From assembly GCF_900182925.1 (NCBI RefSeq), contig NZ_LT900024.1:1240001-1304000 (forward strand): DNA of 64,000 nucleotides, in the 5' to 3' direction. Shown in pieces: positions 26,399 through 36,027 of this stretch; position 1 is the stretch's first letter, and every line of letters begins with the position of its first letter. A model generated the notes under the pieces. That model searched no databases and had not been told where the DNA came from. It was given only the letters and a program-made list of their open reading frames with translations. Source of the DNA: Psychrobacter sp. LV10R520-6. Its GTDB lineage: Bacteria > Pseudomonadota > Gammaproteobacteria > Pseudomonadales > Moraxellaceae. Both the position numbers and the translations under genes were made by a program.

Positions 26399-27661
26399 TC
26401 AAGATTTAGACGGACGACGAAAGCCCTGACGCTTTAGCTCTAGTTTAGCAATCATAGTTTTATGAACCTCATCAGGGCCATCGGCTAAGCGTAACGCCCG
26501 TGCCTGTGCAAAGAAGCTTGGCAACATTGTATCTTGACAAACGCCCATGCCGCCATAAATCTGAATCGCCATATCGACCACTTCTTGTAATACCGTAGGC
26601 GCGACTACTTTAATCGCTGAGATTTCAGTTAAGGCCGCTTTAGTGCCTTGGCTGTCCATTTTTTGGGCGGCATATAGCGTTAATAACCGCGCCTGATCAA
26701 TTTTAATACGTGCTTCAGCAATACGTTCTAAATTACCACCTAATTGTAGTAAGGGTTTGCCAAAAGCAGTACGATTCATACCGCGATGAATGGCAAGCTC
26801 AAGTGATTTCTCGGCCGCGCCGACACAGCGCATACAGTGATGAATCCGGCCTGGCCCTAGACGGCCTTGGGCAATCTCAAAGCCCATTCCTGCGCCACCA
26901 ATAAAGCTAGTAACCGGCACGCGTACATCGGTAAAGCTGACCTCGCCATGACCGTGCGGCGCATCATAGTCACCAAATACTTTTAGCATACGTTCGATAT
27001 TAACGCCTGCTGTTTTCGCAGGCACGAGCACCATAGAATGCTGATGATGGCGATCTTTACTGTCATCAGGCGTATAAGCCATCACAATCAGCAAGTTAAC
27101 TGCCGGATCACCCAGACCGGATGACCACCATTTGCTGCCATTAATAACAATCTCATCGCCTTCAACCACAGCAGTTGCCTGCATATTGGTTGCATCACTT
27201 GACGCCACATCAGGCTCAGTCATACAAAATACCGAGCGGGTCTTGCCAGCAAGTAAGGGGGTTAGCCACTGGTCTTGCTGCTCAGAACTGCCATAACGCC
27301 ATAACAGCTCCATATTGCCACTATCAGGGGCATTACAGTTGAAGACATAAGGCGCAAGCAAACTGCGTCCGGTCAGCTCAGCAATAGGCGCGTAATCCGT
27401 AACTGATAGCCCTGCCCCTAATTCATCATCCGGCAAGAATAAATTCCAAAGCCCAGCCTCACGTGCTTGTTTGCGCAAGGTCTCATACGCTTCTGGCCAC
27501 TGCCAATTAAGCCAATTACCATCGGGGTTTTGCTCATGGCAGTCTTGCCAGAACTGTACTTCTATCGGTTCAATTTGAGTCGCAATAAAGTCTTTGACTC
27601 GTTCATGCATGGCTTGACCATGTGGGGATGCTGTAAACATTACTGTAGACGCTGTAGACAT
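26399..27661 (-). CDS. Acyl-CoA dehydrogenase, ACAD10/11-like
   Basis: This 420-residue FAD enzyme of the acyl-CoA dehydrogenase fold shows FCMTEPDVASSDATNMQ (flavin and substrate contacts), GSKWWSSGLGDP, GPGRIHHCMRCVG and the C-terminal IYGGMGVCQDTMLPSFFAQARALRLADGPDEVH. These match the ACAD11-type dehydrogenases, which use an Arg/Asp region in place of the classic Glu. I start at ATG 27661, preceded by AAGGAAGAGGAA; the open frame upstream to 27799 adds 46 unconserved residues. It is the first gene of the kinase/phosphatase/SDR group. Confidence 0.9.
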   Translation of the reverse strand: MSTASTVMFTASPHGQAMHERVKDFIATQIEPIEVQFWQDCHEQNPDGNWLNWQWPEAYETLRKQAREAGLWNLFLPDDELGAGLSVTDYAPIAELTGRSLLAPYVFNCNAPDSGNMELLWRYGSSEQQDQWLTPLLAGKTRSVFCMTEPDVASSDATNMQATAVVEGDEIVINGSKWWSSGLGDPAVNLLIVMAYTPDDSKDRHHQHSMVLVPAKTAGVNIERMLKVFGDYDAPHGHGEVSFTDVRVPVTSFIGGAGMGFEIAQGRLGPGRIHHCMRCVGAAEKSLELAIHRGMNRTAFGKPLLQLGGNLERIAEARIKIDQARLLTLYAAQKMDSQGTKAALTEISAIKVVAPTVLQEVVDMAIQIYGGMGVCQDTMLPSFFAQARALRLADGPDEVHKTMIAKLELKRQGFRRPSKS

Positions 27662-27689
27662 AGTTATATTCCTCTTCCTTGTTGGATGT

Positions 27690-28109
27690 TTATGGTTGCT
27701 GATTTTTAAATGGCATGTCTTGATCATTAAAGCTATATTGCTGATAAAAATCTGACTTTTTTGCTTGCTTGATAGCATGCGCTTGGGTTGGCGCGACAAT
27801 CAATAGCTTATGATGGAACTCTTCAAACTCACCGGCAAGATAACCGCCTAAATTAATAAAAAACAATTTTAACTTGTCCGTATTTTCTTCTGTGCTATCA
27901 GCAGCCTGCCACTGGATACAATAATTGTCTATTTTAGTCACTTGACGGTAAGCATCCAAATGCCATGCATTCTTTACTTCTGGCCAATAATTATTAATGG
28001 CATCAATAAAATCACCGATACGCTCGCCGACGCCAAAATACATATCATGTTGCTCAATCAGACGTCCTTTTGGTCGACCGCCAATTTTAATCATAAACAA
28101 TTCTGGCAT
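27690..28109 (-). CDS. DUF1543-like protein
   Basis: The 139-residue cytoplasmic protein begins MPELFMIKIGGRPKGRLIEQHDMYFGVG, the pattern I associate with DUF1543, for which no function is known. AAGGA six bases before ATG 28109 decides against the overlapping GTG at 28112. The end of the frame is 28 bases before the acyl-CoA dehydrogenase start, so cotranscription is possible, but nothing links the functions. Confidence 0.7.
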   Translation of the reverse strand: MPELFMIKIGGRPKGRLIEQHDMYFGVGERIGDFIDAINNYWPEVKNAWHLDAYRQVTKIDNYCIQWQAADSTEENTDKLKLFFINLGGYLAGEFEEFHHKLLIVAPTQAHAIKQAKKSDFYQQYSFNDQDMPFKNQQP

Positions 28110-28310
28110 CACGATTCCTTCTGTGCATGCATCGCTTTACTGGTATAAAATCAACGCTCACTCTTTATAGCATATCCACTATAATGAAACAGCAAAAAGG
28201 CGCGACCGGCTAGGCCACGCCTTTAGAAAATCTAAACAGATTACTTACGATTGTCAAATAAATCGATACATGCAACCGTGCTATACGAATAGCTCTTAAT
28301 GGCTTAACTA

Positions 28311-29279
28311 CTATTTTAAAATATTCAAACGACTATTGAAGTCAAAACGCATTAAAGCGTCTGGTAGTTTATCGACCGCCATACTGAGTGTTGCTTCAGC
28401 CGCTTGCGACAGTCCTAATTTCTCTGCCAAGGTTGGCTTTTGGCGTGAATGCAGCGCATACACTTCGTTGTTGTCCATCCGCTCTAAAAGATAGCTGTCT
28501 GAGGTTTGCAAACTATCAACCAAGTTGAGATGCACGGCATCTTCACCATACCAATGCTCACCGGTCGCGACCTTATCCAAATCAAGCATTGAGCGATAAC
28601 GGTTGACGAAGTGCTTAAACAGCTGATGCGTCTGTTCCAGCTCTTCTTGATATTTGGCACGGTCTTCAGCATCATTTTCGCCAAATACGGTTACTGTGCG
28701 TTTATAGTCGCCAGCGGTAAACATCTCATAATCAACGTCGTGATTTTTTAACCATTTATGGAAGTTAGGCAATTGTGATACCACCCCGATGGAACCAATA
28801 ATCGCAAATGGCGCAGCAACGATATTATCCGCCACACAAGCCATCATGTAGCCGCCACTGGCAGCGACTTTATCCACACAGACAGTTAGTTTTAGACCCG
28901 CGTCTTTAAGACGTACCAATTGTGCTGCTGCTAGACCATAGCTGTGTACTAGACCGCCGCCTGATTCGAGGCGTACAACCACTTCATCGCCTTTATTGGC
29001 CGTGCTTATTAGCGTGCTAATCTCTTCGCGTAAATGCTTTACGGCAGTGGCTTTAATGTCACCATCAAAGTCGAGTACGAAAACCTGCTGGCCTTTATCT
29101 TTATTTTTGGCTTTATCTTTTGAGGCTTGTTTGTCTTTTTTTGCCATGCTTTTTTTAAGTTTTTTCAGTGCCGCTTTACCTTGGGTAGCTTCCATCAAGT
29201 CTTGGCGGCGTTGCGCTTGGCTCTTATTAAGGTGCATAACTTTAAGTTCAACGGGATTTTTGGGCGGATGAAATAACAT
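28311..29279 (-). CDS. sohB: S49-family peptidase, SohB-like
   Basis: This signal-peptide-peptidase-type serine protease has 322 residues. The catalytic Ser lies in VAASGGYMMACVAD and the catalytic Lys in AGDYKRTVTVFGEN, with the GSIGVV motif between them. I use ATG 29279, which has AAAGGAATT upstream; the longer frame from 29378 lacks a ribosome site. From this start there is a Lys-rich, coiled-coil-prone region (about residues 20-60) but no clear N-terminal membrane anchor, unlike E. coli SohB, so the protein may be soluble or peripheral. Confidence 0.85.
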   Translation of the reverse strand: MLFHPPKNPVELKVMHLNKSQAQRRQDLMEATQGKAALKKLKKSMAKKDKQASKDKAKNKDKGQQVFVLDFDGDIKATAVKHLREEISTLISTANKGDEVVVRLESGGGLVHSYGLAAAQLVRLKDAGLKLTVCVDKVAASGGYMMACVADNIVAAPFAIIGSIGVVSQLPNFHKWLKNHDVDYEMFTAGDYKRTVTVFGENDAEDRAKYQEELEQTHQLFKHFVNRYRSMLDLDKVATGEHWYGEDAVHLNLVDSLQTSDSYLLERMDNNEVYALHSRQKPTLAEKLGLSQAAEATLSMAVDKLPDALMRFDFNSRLNILK

Positions 29280-29656
29280 AACTAGAATTCCTTTAATTAT
29301 TAAAATGATATCAGTATTTTGCCAATAGTTTTTGTAGATAGGGTCATAAACGTCATCTTGATATGCGCGCGATAGCAATAATTTTCAAGCGTGAAGTTAA
29401 TATTTAACCAATTGCCAACATTGCTAAATAAATAGCTTACTTACACCGTACTCCTGATTTTTGAATGTGTTGGTATAGTTGTATAACAAAGCCATTTTAG
29501 GCATAATATGCGTTTATACCAAATTTTCTGCAGCTAACGTGATGAGCATTTGTCTTAATCGCGTTGTTTGCGCTATTTTTGCTAGTGGCTTGAATATCGC
29601 AGCGATGGCAGCATTATTGTACTTTGAATTGGGCTGATAACTGGATAATAAATATT

Positions 29657-31543
29657 ATGACGAACAGCATTACGACGCAAAGCGAAATGACAACAAAAAG
29701 TAGTATGACCACGCATAGCCAGCACAGCCAATATCGAGATGAATATTGTGGAGCCGTAACTGAAAGCTTGCTGGAGCAAACCATTAGTATCGTTGGCTGG
29801 GTACATCGTCGCCGCGATCATGGTGGGGTTATTTTCTTAGATATGCGTGACCGCGCTGGTATCCTACAGGTGGTCGTCGATCCCGATACGCCAGAAGCCT
29901 TTGCTATTGCTGATGCCGTACGTCCTGAATACGTGCTAAAAATTACGGGCCGCGTCCGTAAGCGCTATGAAGGTACTGAAAACAACAATATGACTAGTGG
30001 TCAGATTGAATTACTAGGTAAAGAAATTGAAGTATTGGCCAAATCTGAGACCCCGCCATTCCCATTGAATGATGAGAATACAACGGTTTCAGAAGAACTG
30101 CGTTTAAAGTATCGTTATCTTGATATGCGCCGTCCGCAGATGCAAGATCGCATGGTCTTTCGTGCTAAAGCCACATCAGCGATTCGCCGTTATTTAGACG
30201 ATCATGGTTTCTTGGACGTTGAAACCCCTATTTTGACCAAAGCCACTCCTGAAGGTGCGCGTGATTATCTCGTGCCTTCGCGTACACGTCCAGGTAGCTT
30301 TTTTGCCTTACCGCAGTCGCCACAGTTATTTAAACAGCTGTTGATGGTGGCAGGTTTTGATCGTTATTATCAAATCGCTAAATGCTTCCGTGACGAAGAC
30401 TTACGTGCCGATCGTCAGCCAGAGTTTACCCAAGTAGATATTGAGACTTCTTTTCTTAACGAAGAAGAAATCATGAACATCAACGAAGGTCTTATTAAGC
30501 ACGTCTTTAAGACCATGTTGGACGTTGAATTTGAGCAGTTTCCGCGTATGACTTACGCAGAAGCAATGCGTGACTATGCTTCAGACAAGCCTGACTTGCG
30601 TATTCCATTGAAGTTAGTTGATGTTGCAGACCTTATGCAAAGCGTTGATTTCAAAGTATTCGCAGGCCCTGCTAATGATCCTAAAGGCCGCGTTGCAGCA
30701 TTACGTGTACCGAACGGCAGCACGATTAGCCGTAAGCAAATCGATGAATATACTAAATTCGTCGGTATCTATGGCGCGCGGGGCTTGGCTTATATCAAAG
30801 TTAATAATGCCAGTAACATCAATAATGGCGTGGATAAAGAGTCTGGTCTACAATCACCAATCATCAAAAACATGACTGATGATGTACTTGCTAGCCTAAT
30901 TGAACGCACTGGCGCCCAAGATGGCGATATTATCTTCTTTGGTGCGGATAAAGCCAGTGTCGTGAATGACGCAATGGGCGCGCTACGTCAAAAAATCGGC
31001 CTTGATCTGAAGATGACTACCTGTCAGTGGGCACCACTGTGGGTGACTGACTTCCCAATGTTTGAAGAAACAGGCGATGGTAAATGGACCTCAATGCATC
31101 ACCCCTTCACTAAACCAAAAGGTTCAGTTGAAGAGTTGAAAACCAATCCAGAAACGGCACTATCTGTCGCTTATGATATAGTCTTAAACGGTACTGAGAT
31201 TGGTGGCGGTAGCTTACGTATCAATACGCTTGAGATGCAAAAAGCGGTATTTGAAGCCTTAGGTATCGATGCGGTCGAGGCCGAAGACAAATTTGGCTTC
31301 TTACTTGATGCCCTAAAATTCGGTGCGCCGCCGCATGGTGGTTTGGCGTTTGGTTTGGATCGTCTGATTATGCTCATGGTGGGCGCAAGCTCTATTCGTG
31401 ATGTCATCGCCTTCCCAAAAACCAAGACTGCTGAAGACCCGCTGACTAAAGCGCCTGCTGAAGTGGATAACAAACAGCTGCGTGAGCTTGGTATTCGTCT
31501 GCGTGAAAAATCTCAACCTGATGCTAGCAAACCTGCGCAGTAA
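29657..31543 (+). CDS. aspS: Aspartate-tRNA ligase
   Basis: The class II synthetase charges tRNA-Asp (or tRNA-Asp and tRNA-Asn in the non-discriminating type). It shows the N-terminal OB-fold ([21 protein letters not shown]), motif 2 ([20 protein letters not shown]), the GAD insertion and motif 3 ([13 protein letters not shown]). Three in-frame ATGs at 29657, 29687 and 29708 and a TTG at 29624 precede the conserved start; none has a strong ribosome site. I list 29657 (628 residues); 29708 would be closest to the family's usual beginning. Confidence 0.95.
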   Translation: MTNSITTQSEMTTKSSMTTHSQHSQYRDEYCGAVTESLLEQTISIVGWVHRRRDHGGVIFLDMRDRAGILQVVVDPDTPEAFAIADAVRPEYVLKITGRVRKRYEGTENNNMTSGQIELLGKEIEVLAKSETPPFPLNDENTTVSEELRLKYRYLDMRRPQMQDRMVFRAKATSAIRRYLDDHGFLDVETPILTKATPEGARDYLVPSRTRPGSFFALPQSPQLFKQLLMVAGFDRYYQIAKCFRDEDLRADRQPEFTQVDIETSFLNEEEIMNINEGLIKHVFKTMLDVEFEQFPRMTYAEAMRDYASDKPDLRIPLKLVDVADLMQSVDFKVFAGPANDPKGRVAALRVPNGSTISRKQIDEYTKFVGIYGARGLAYIKVNNASNINNGVDKESGLQSPIIKNMTDDVLASLIERTGAQDGDIIFFGADKASVVNDAMGALRQKIGLDLKMTTCQWAPLWVTDFPMFEETGDGKWTSMHHPFTKPKGSVEELKTNPETALSVAYDIVLNGTEIGGGSLRINTLEMQKAVFEALGIDAVEAEDKFGFLLDALKFGAPPHGGLAFGLDRLIMLMVGASSIRDVIAFPKTKTAEDPLTKAPAEVDNKQLRELGIRLREKSQPDASKPAQ

Positions 31544-31587
31544 ATGGTCTAATCATGTGCCGATACTTTGTACAGTCTGACTCCTTA

Positions 31588-31641
31588 GCATGTAACTTAT
31601 TGGCATGTAACTTATTAACATGTAATCTACTAACATGTGAG
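31588..31641. repeat. 15-base tandem repeat before the acyltransferase gene
   Basis: Units GCATGTAACTTATTG, GCATGTAACTTATTA, ACATGTAATCTACTA and a partial ACATGTGAG run head to tail between aspS and the next ATG at 31647. The partial unit ends five bases before that ATG, so copy-number change would alter the spacing of upstream signals. Confidence 0.85.
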
Positions 31642-31646
31642 CGGTC

Positions 31647-32636
31647 ATGAACCCGTATCATATTTTCAAATATGTGCCATTGTCTGTATTACAGATGCTG
31701 GCACGTGTTGTTGCCTGGATAATCATGTGGCTGCCAAACTTAAGTATTGTGCGCACCATTAAGATTAATATGGCACTTATTGAGCCGTCACTATCTGGCC
31801 GGCAAAAACAAACTTTGATTAAAGATATTGTCCGTCATCAGTGTCTTAGCAGTGTCGAGTCCATTAAAAGCTGGGCAATGTCGCCTGAATGGAGCATTGC
31901 CCAAATTTGCGACGTCCATAACAAAGAAATTTTTTTAGAAGGCATATCTAATTCTAACGGTATGCTCGCCATTGTGCCACACTTAGGCACATGGGAGATG
32001 ATGAATGCGTGGCTCAACCAGTTTGGTTCACCGACTATCATGTATAAACCTGTTAAAAGTAAGATGACTAATGACTTTATATTGCAAGGTCGCGCGCGTC
32101 TCAATGCGACCTTGGTACCGACGGATAGTAGTGGGGTCAAAGCAGTCTTCAAAACTCTCAAACAAGGCGGCTTTAGCATTGTCCTACCCGACCATGTCCC
32201 TGATCCTTCAGGTGGGGTGGTCGTCCCCTTCTTTGGTGTTGAGACCTTAACCAGCACTCTTGCCTCTAAACTCGCTAGCAAAACCAAATGTGCCTTAGTC
32301 GGGTTATCCTGTATCCGTCGTAGAGACGGGCGCGGCTTTGATATCTATTGCTATAAGCTCGATGACCCAGAATTATATGATCGTGACGCCTCTACTGCTG
32401 CCCATACCCTAAACCAAGCTATGGAACAAATGATTAAAGAAAAATGCAATCATTACATGTGGGGTTATCGGCGTTTTAAAAACATACCTATTTTAGGCAA
32501 CCCTTACAATGCTGATAAAATGGCATTGTCAGATTTCGTGCGTGCGAATCGCTCTGCACATGATGGAGAGGATACATTTAACCGCAATAATACCGATCAG
32601 CAGAATAGTTCTTGCGATGACAAGCTTAAACCCTAG
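31647..32636 (+). CDS. LpxL/HtrB-like lysophospholipid acyltransferase
   Basis: This inner-membrane late acyltransferase of lipid A biosynthesis, or a close relative, has 329 residues. A hydrophobic N-terminal helix (VLQMLARVVAWIIMWLP) anchors it. The HX4E catalytic motif appears as HLGTWE (about residue 112), followed by VLPDHVPDPSGGVVVPFFG. The C-terminal WGYRRFKN is usual. The family adds a secondary acyl chain from acyl-ACP to the lipid A precursor; position specificity cannot be told. The location ahead of LOS glycosyltransferase genes agrees with envelope work. Confidence 0.88.
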   Translation: MNPYHIFKYVPLSVLQMLARVVAWIIMWLPNLSIVRTIKINMALIEPSLSGRQKQTLIKDIVRHQCLSSVESIKSWAMSPEWSIAQICDVHNKEIFLEGISNSNGMLAIVPHLGTWEMMNAWLNQFGSPTIMYKPVKSKMTNDFILQGRARLNATLVPTDSSGVKAVFKTLKQGGFSIVLPDHVPDPSGGVVVPFFGVETLTSTLASKLASKTKCALVGLSCIRRRDGRGFDIYCYKLDDPELYDRDASTAAHTLNQAMEQMIKEKCNHYMWGYRRFKNIPILGNPYNADKMALSDFVRANRSAHDGEDTFNRNNTDQQNSSCDDKLKP

Positions 32637-32753
32637 TAGTCGATCATAGTGGAATAATATAGGTACTTAAGCGTTCAGACATACAGATAATAGTATCTGT
32701 GCTAAGATTAACGGGTATTTTTAGCATTTTATTCACATCAATACGAGTGCACT

Positions 32754-33548
32754 ATGGCAATTGAAACCTCTTTGACTACTCAAATTCAAACAGACACTAC
32801 TGCAGCTGAACAGCGTTATATTATCTGTATGAAATGGGGTGACAAATACGGTCCTGAATACGTCAATCGCTTGTATAATATGGTCAGTCGCCATTTAACG
32901 CTAGACTTCCAGATGATCTGCTTGACTGATGACAGTACCGGTATCGACCCTGCGGTACATTGCTATCCAATTCCTGAGCTGGATTTACCATCAAGTTTAC
33001 CAGAGCGTGGCTGGAAAAAGCTCACTACTTTTCGCCCTGAGTTATACGATCTCAAAGGCGTAGCCCTATTTCTAGATATTGATATTGTTATCGTTGATAA
33101 TATTGATGCATTCTTTACTTATGAAGCCGAGCATGAAGATAGCGTGATCATTATTCGTGACTGGAAAAAACCCTGGCGCATGGTTGGTAACAGCTCTGTT
33201 TATCGCTTTAAAGTGGGTATGCATACCTACCCTAATCTACTATCGAACTTTGAGCGTAATTTTAAGACTATCAGCCAGCAAGTTCGTCATGAGCAAGCCT
33301 ACCTATCCAACTACTTACGTGAACACCATCATTTAGAGTATTGGGATAAAACCTGGTGCGTCAGCTTCAAGTATCAATGCATTGCACCCATTCCCTTTAA
33401 TTTAGTACGGGCCCCGCATCTGCCTGAGAATGCAAAAGTCGTTATTTTTCATGGTGAAATTAACCCGCCAGAAGCTATCAGTGGTGGCGGCGGTAAATGG
33501 TATCGCCACGTCAAACCAAGTCCGTGGCTCATGCCGTATTGGCAGTAA
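32754..33548 (+). CDS. Putative glycosyltransferase
   Basis: The 264-residue protein has the shape of a GT-A-type transferase: an early strand RYIICMKWGDKYGPEYVNRLY, then LFLDIDIVIVDNIDAF with a DxD metal/sugar-nucleotide motif (about residue 106). The C-terminal VVIFHGEINPPEAISGGG recalls FHG..KP endings of family 8-like enzymes. No signal peptide or anchor is seen. The neighbours suggest a part in LOS core or capsule assembly. The sugar and acceptor are unknown. Confidence 0.7.
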   Translation: MAIETSLTTQIQTDTTAAEQRYIICMKWGDKYGPEYVNRLYNMVSRHLTLDFQMICLTDDSTGIDPAVHCYPIPELDLPSSLPERGWKKLTTFRPELYDLKGVALFLDIDIVIVDNIDAFFTYEAEHEDSVIIIRDWKKPWRMVGNSSVYRFKVGMHTYPNLLSNFERNFKTISQQVRHEQAYLSNYLREHHHLEYWDKTWCVSFKYQCIAPIPFNLVRAPHLPENAKVVIFHGEINPPEAISGGGGKWYRHVKPSPWLMPYWQ

Positions 33549-33644
33549 ATATTTCTATAGAGTTACAGCTCTAAGCGCTCATTATTTTTTAGGCTATTTA
33601 ACGAGTCAATATTTGACAAGTCACAATCTATTAGCCTCCTTGCC

Positions 33645-34583
33645 ATGCAAAAAAATCATCAAACGAAGCAATCAAAAATAACGGTTAAAGTTAAAGGTCA
33701 AAAGCAACTAACGGAAAACCATATGGTGCTAAATTTGCGACTACCTTCTACCGTTGAGTTTAATATTGAAAACCAGCGGATCAGTATCCAGGCTTTCGAC
33801 GCTACTGAGGCCAAGCAAAACCTACATAAGCAAGCTGTAAACATTGTCGCCTCCGGCCCTTCTGTTGCTAACGTAACTTTCTCAGAGCTGCGCGACACCC
33901 CCACTATTTTTGTCAACGGTAGCATCAGTCTCACTAAGCAGCACAACTTTACCAATGTCGTCGGTTATGTCATTAGCGACGCCCACTTTATCAACCATCA
34001 GCCTGAGATTTTACGACAGCATTATGCTGGTCAGCCTCTATATGCGACCTTGGCCGTATTTGAAGCGATGGCGGTAACACATCCTGACATCATGCGCACT
34101 TATCATCATGCCATGCGTGTATTATATCCCGTAGATAGACTCTGGGGGGTCAAATCGAATAAGCTGTTGTTTAGTAAGTTAACCTTTAAAAAGAAACTGC
34201 TCAATAAAAAGAGGCCATTATCCCACTTTATGAATCATCCAAATTTTATTATTGATGGTAGCCATAGGTCTGCTAATATTGGCGTCTCTCTTAACATTAC
34301 TTATGGATTTGTAGAGGCAGGAACCGTGGCTTATGTGGCAACGCAATTGGCCTTCTCACGTCATGCTTCTGTCATTCATCTGTATGGTATGGATTTACTC
34401 AACAGCAACCAGCCCCGGTTTTATGAAAACGAGGACAATAGCGCCCCAAGCAAACTCGATAAAGCAACCAGCGAACGCATTGTACCGTCATTTAACTTAT
34501 TGGGTAGAGTCTATAAAGAACATGGCGTCTCTATTATTAATCATTCCCCTATCTCCAAAGCATTGTTCAATAGTCTTTGTTGA
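33645..34583 (+). CDS. Unknown protein, possibly LOS-associated (DUF115-like)
   Basis: The 312-residue product opens its recognisable part with VNIVASGPSVANVTFSEL and IFVNGSISL near residues 65-100, a glycine-loop pattern seen in DUF115-like and some sialyltransferase-like envelope proteins. Further on are VGYVISDAHFINH and HASVIHLYGMDLL. The arrangement suggests a nucleotide-sugar binding fold, but I do not name a function. The N-terminal 25 residues are basic and the start is uncertain. Its last 17 bases overlap the converging glycosyltransferase gene. Confidence 0.6.
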   Translation: MQKNHQTKQSKITVKVKGQKQLTENHMVLNLRLPSTVEFNIENQRISIQAFDATEAKQNLHKQAVNIVASGPSVANVTFSELRDTPTIFVNGSISLTKQHNFTNVVGYVISDAHFINHQPEILRQHYAGQPLYATLAVFEAMAVTHPDIMRTYHHAMRVLYPVDRLWGVKSNKLLFSKLTFKKKLLNKKRPLSHFMNHPNFIIDGSHRSANIGVSLNITYGFVEAGTVAYVATQLAFSRHASVIHLYGMDLLNSNQPRFYENEDNSAPSKLDKATSERIVPSFNLLGRVYKEHGVSIINHSPISKALFNSLC

Positions 34584-35730
34584 TATTACTCCCTAAATCT
34601 AACACTTGACCAAACTCTAAATATTGCCGAGCAATGCAATTTGGCAACAGCTGTTGATTCAATGGCACTTTATAATGATTCAGATTCTCTATTGCCTGAC
34701 TCATGAGCATTGCCAGTCCATCGATATCGCCTACAGGTATTAAGTTGCTCTCCGGCAATAGCTCTCTTGGGCCAAACGGACAATCGGTACTAATCACTGG
34801 AACATCTAATGCTTGCGCCTCAACAATCACATAACCAAACCCTTCAAATTTGGAGGTAAGTACTAATAATGCTGCAGCGGCAATTAATGGATAAGGATTG
34901 GCCTGAAACCCTAGAAAATGAACACAGTCGCCAATATTAAGTTGAATAGCCAATTGCTTCATCTCATCTTCAAGTTTGCCTTTACCCACCAATACCAAAG
35001 GTAACTTTCGTTCTGTTTTAGCATACGCTTGCAACAAGTCTCGATGGCCTTTCATGGTATCAAACGATGCCACATGAACTATATATCCCTTATTAATCAA
35101 ACCAAACTGCTCGATGGATAAAAGCTGTGTAGCGGCTTTTCTGATTTCATCAGCATCACATGGATTATAGATCGTCGTCGTTCTATTGAGATTAGTGCTA
35201 TTAACACTATTGCCTATAAGTGCTAACAAGTCCTGACGCGCACCCTCACTGACACAGCTACAAGGATGGGCGCCATAAACCCTTTTTAAATGTGCAATAG
35301 TTTGCGCAGGCATGGTTGCCAATTGGTCTTGGAATTGTCTGGACAACGCGGTATGTAGTACGTTGACGATATTTGGCAGTTGGCTGTAAGCCATGATCCA
35401 ATTGAGTTTGTAAATATTAACCAGTATCAAATCTGGCACGCCTATATTTGCAAGCACATGATCATCTATCTGCTTGGCAAGCCTCCTATAGGCTACTGCT
35501 TGTCCAGACTCTGGCTCAAATTCTGAGCTGTCATTATTATGCGGCTGACTATATGCCACTACGTGATGCTGCACGCGAGGATCTAACGACATATCCTGCG
35601 TATCTTCCAGACACAGCACATGAATACGATAGTCCATTGCTAAGTAAGCATGCGCCAACGTGGTTACCATACGTTCAGCACCACGGCCTTCTAGCGCTTT
35701 TAATATGAGTAGAATGATAGGTTTAGTCAT
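34567..35730 (-). CDS. GT4-family glycosyltransferase
   Basis: This 387-residue GT-B fold enzyme starts MTKPIILLILKALEGRGAERMVTTLAHAY, the usual glycine loop with GGAER-like segment. It has LVLVGKGKLEDEM in the centre and the nucleotide-sugar motif SKFEGFGYVIVEAQALDVPVISTDCPFGPRELL (E-x7-E) toward the end. It should add a sugar to the LOS core or a lipid-linked glycan at the cytoplasmic face of the inner membrane. ATG 35730 is chosen since the conserved beginning starts there; the open frame runs to 35805. It is the only minus-strand gene in the first half of the cluster. Confidence 0.85.
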   Translation of the reverse strand: MTKPIILLILKALEGRGAERMVTTLAHAYLAMDYRIHVLCLEDTQDMSLDPRVQHHVVAYSQPHNNDSSEFEPESGQAVAYRRLAKQIDDHVLANIGVPDLILVNIYKLNWIMAYSQLPNIVNVLHTALSRQFQDQLATMPAQTIAHLKRVYGAHPCSCVSEGARQDLLALIGNSVNSTNLNRTTTIYNPCDADEIRKAATQLLSIEQFGLINKGYIVHVASFDTMKGHRDLLQAYAKTERKLPLVLVGKGKLEDEMKQLAIQLNIGDCVHFLGFQANPYPLIAAAALLVLTSKFEGFGYVIVEAQALDVPVISTDCPFGPRELLPESNLIPVGDIDGLAMLMSQAIENLNHYKVPLNQQLLPNCIARQYLEFGQVLDLGSNINKDY

Positions 35731-36027
35731 AGCAATCTCAATAAGTATCTTTAATCTACTAATTTTACGCTTATAGGCTATGTAGGTTCGTCGATAACCA
35801 ATCAACCCTTGAATTGTTGCAGTGATCTTACTTTATATGCTAATCTCACTTGCCTTGATGTTGGTAGCAGCAATTAGCTTAGATATAGGTATATCTCATT
35901 GACTAGCCAATAAAAAGTAGTTATCTTCCATGGTAAAATCAGCCCGCAAGATGTTCTCGCTAGTAGTAATTGGTGATAAATAGCATCGTTATGTTAAACC
36001 AAATCATTAACTAAGGGAGTATTCGGT

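Noticed and set aside
31588..31641. CRISPR-like array
   Set aside because: Units are contiguous 15-mers with no spacers; the same holds for the 21-base repeat in hemW.
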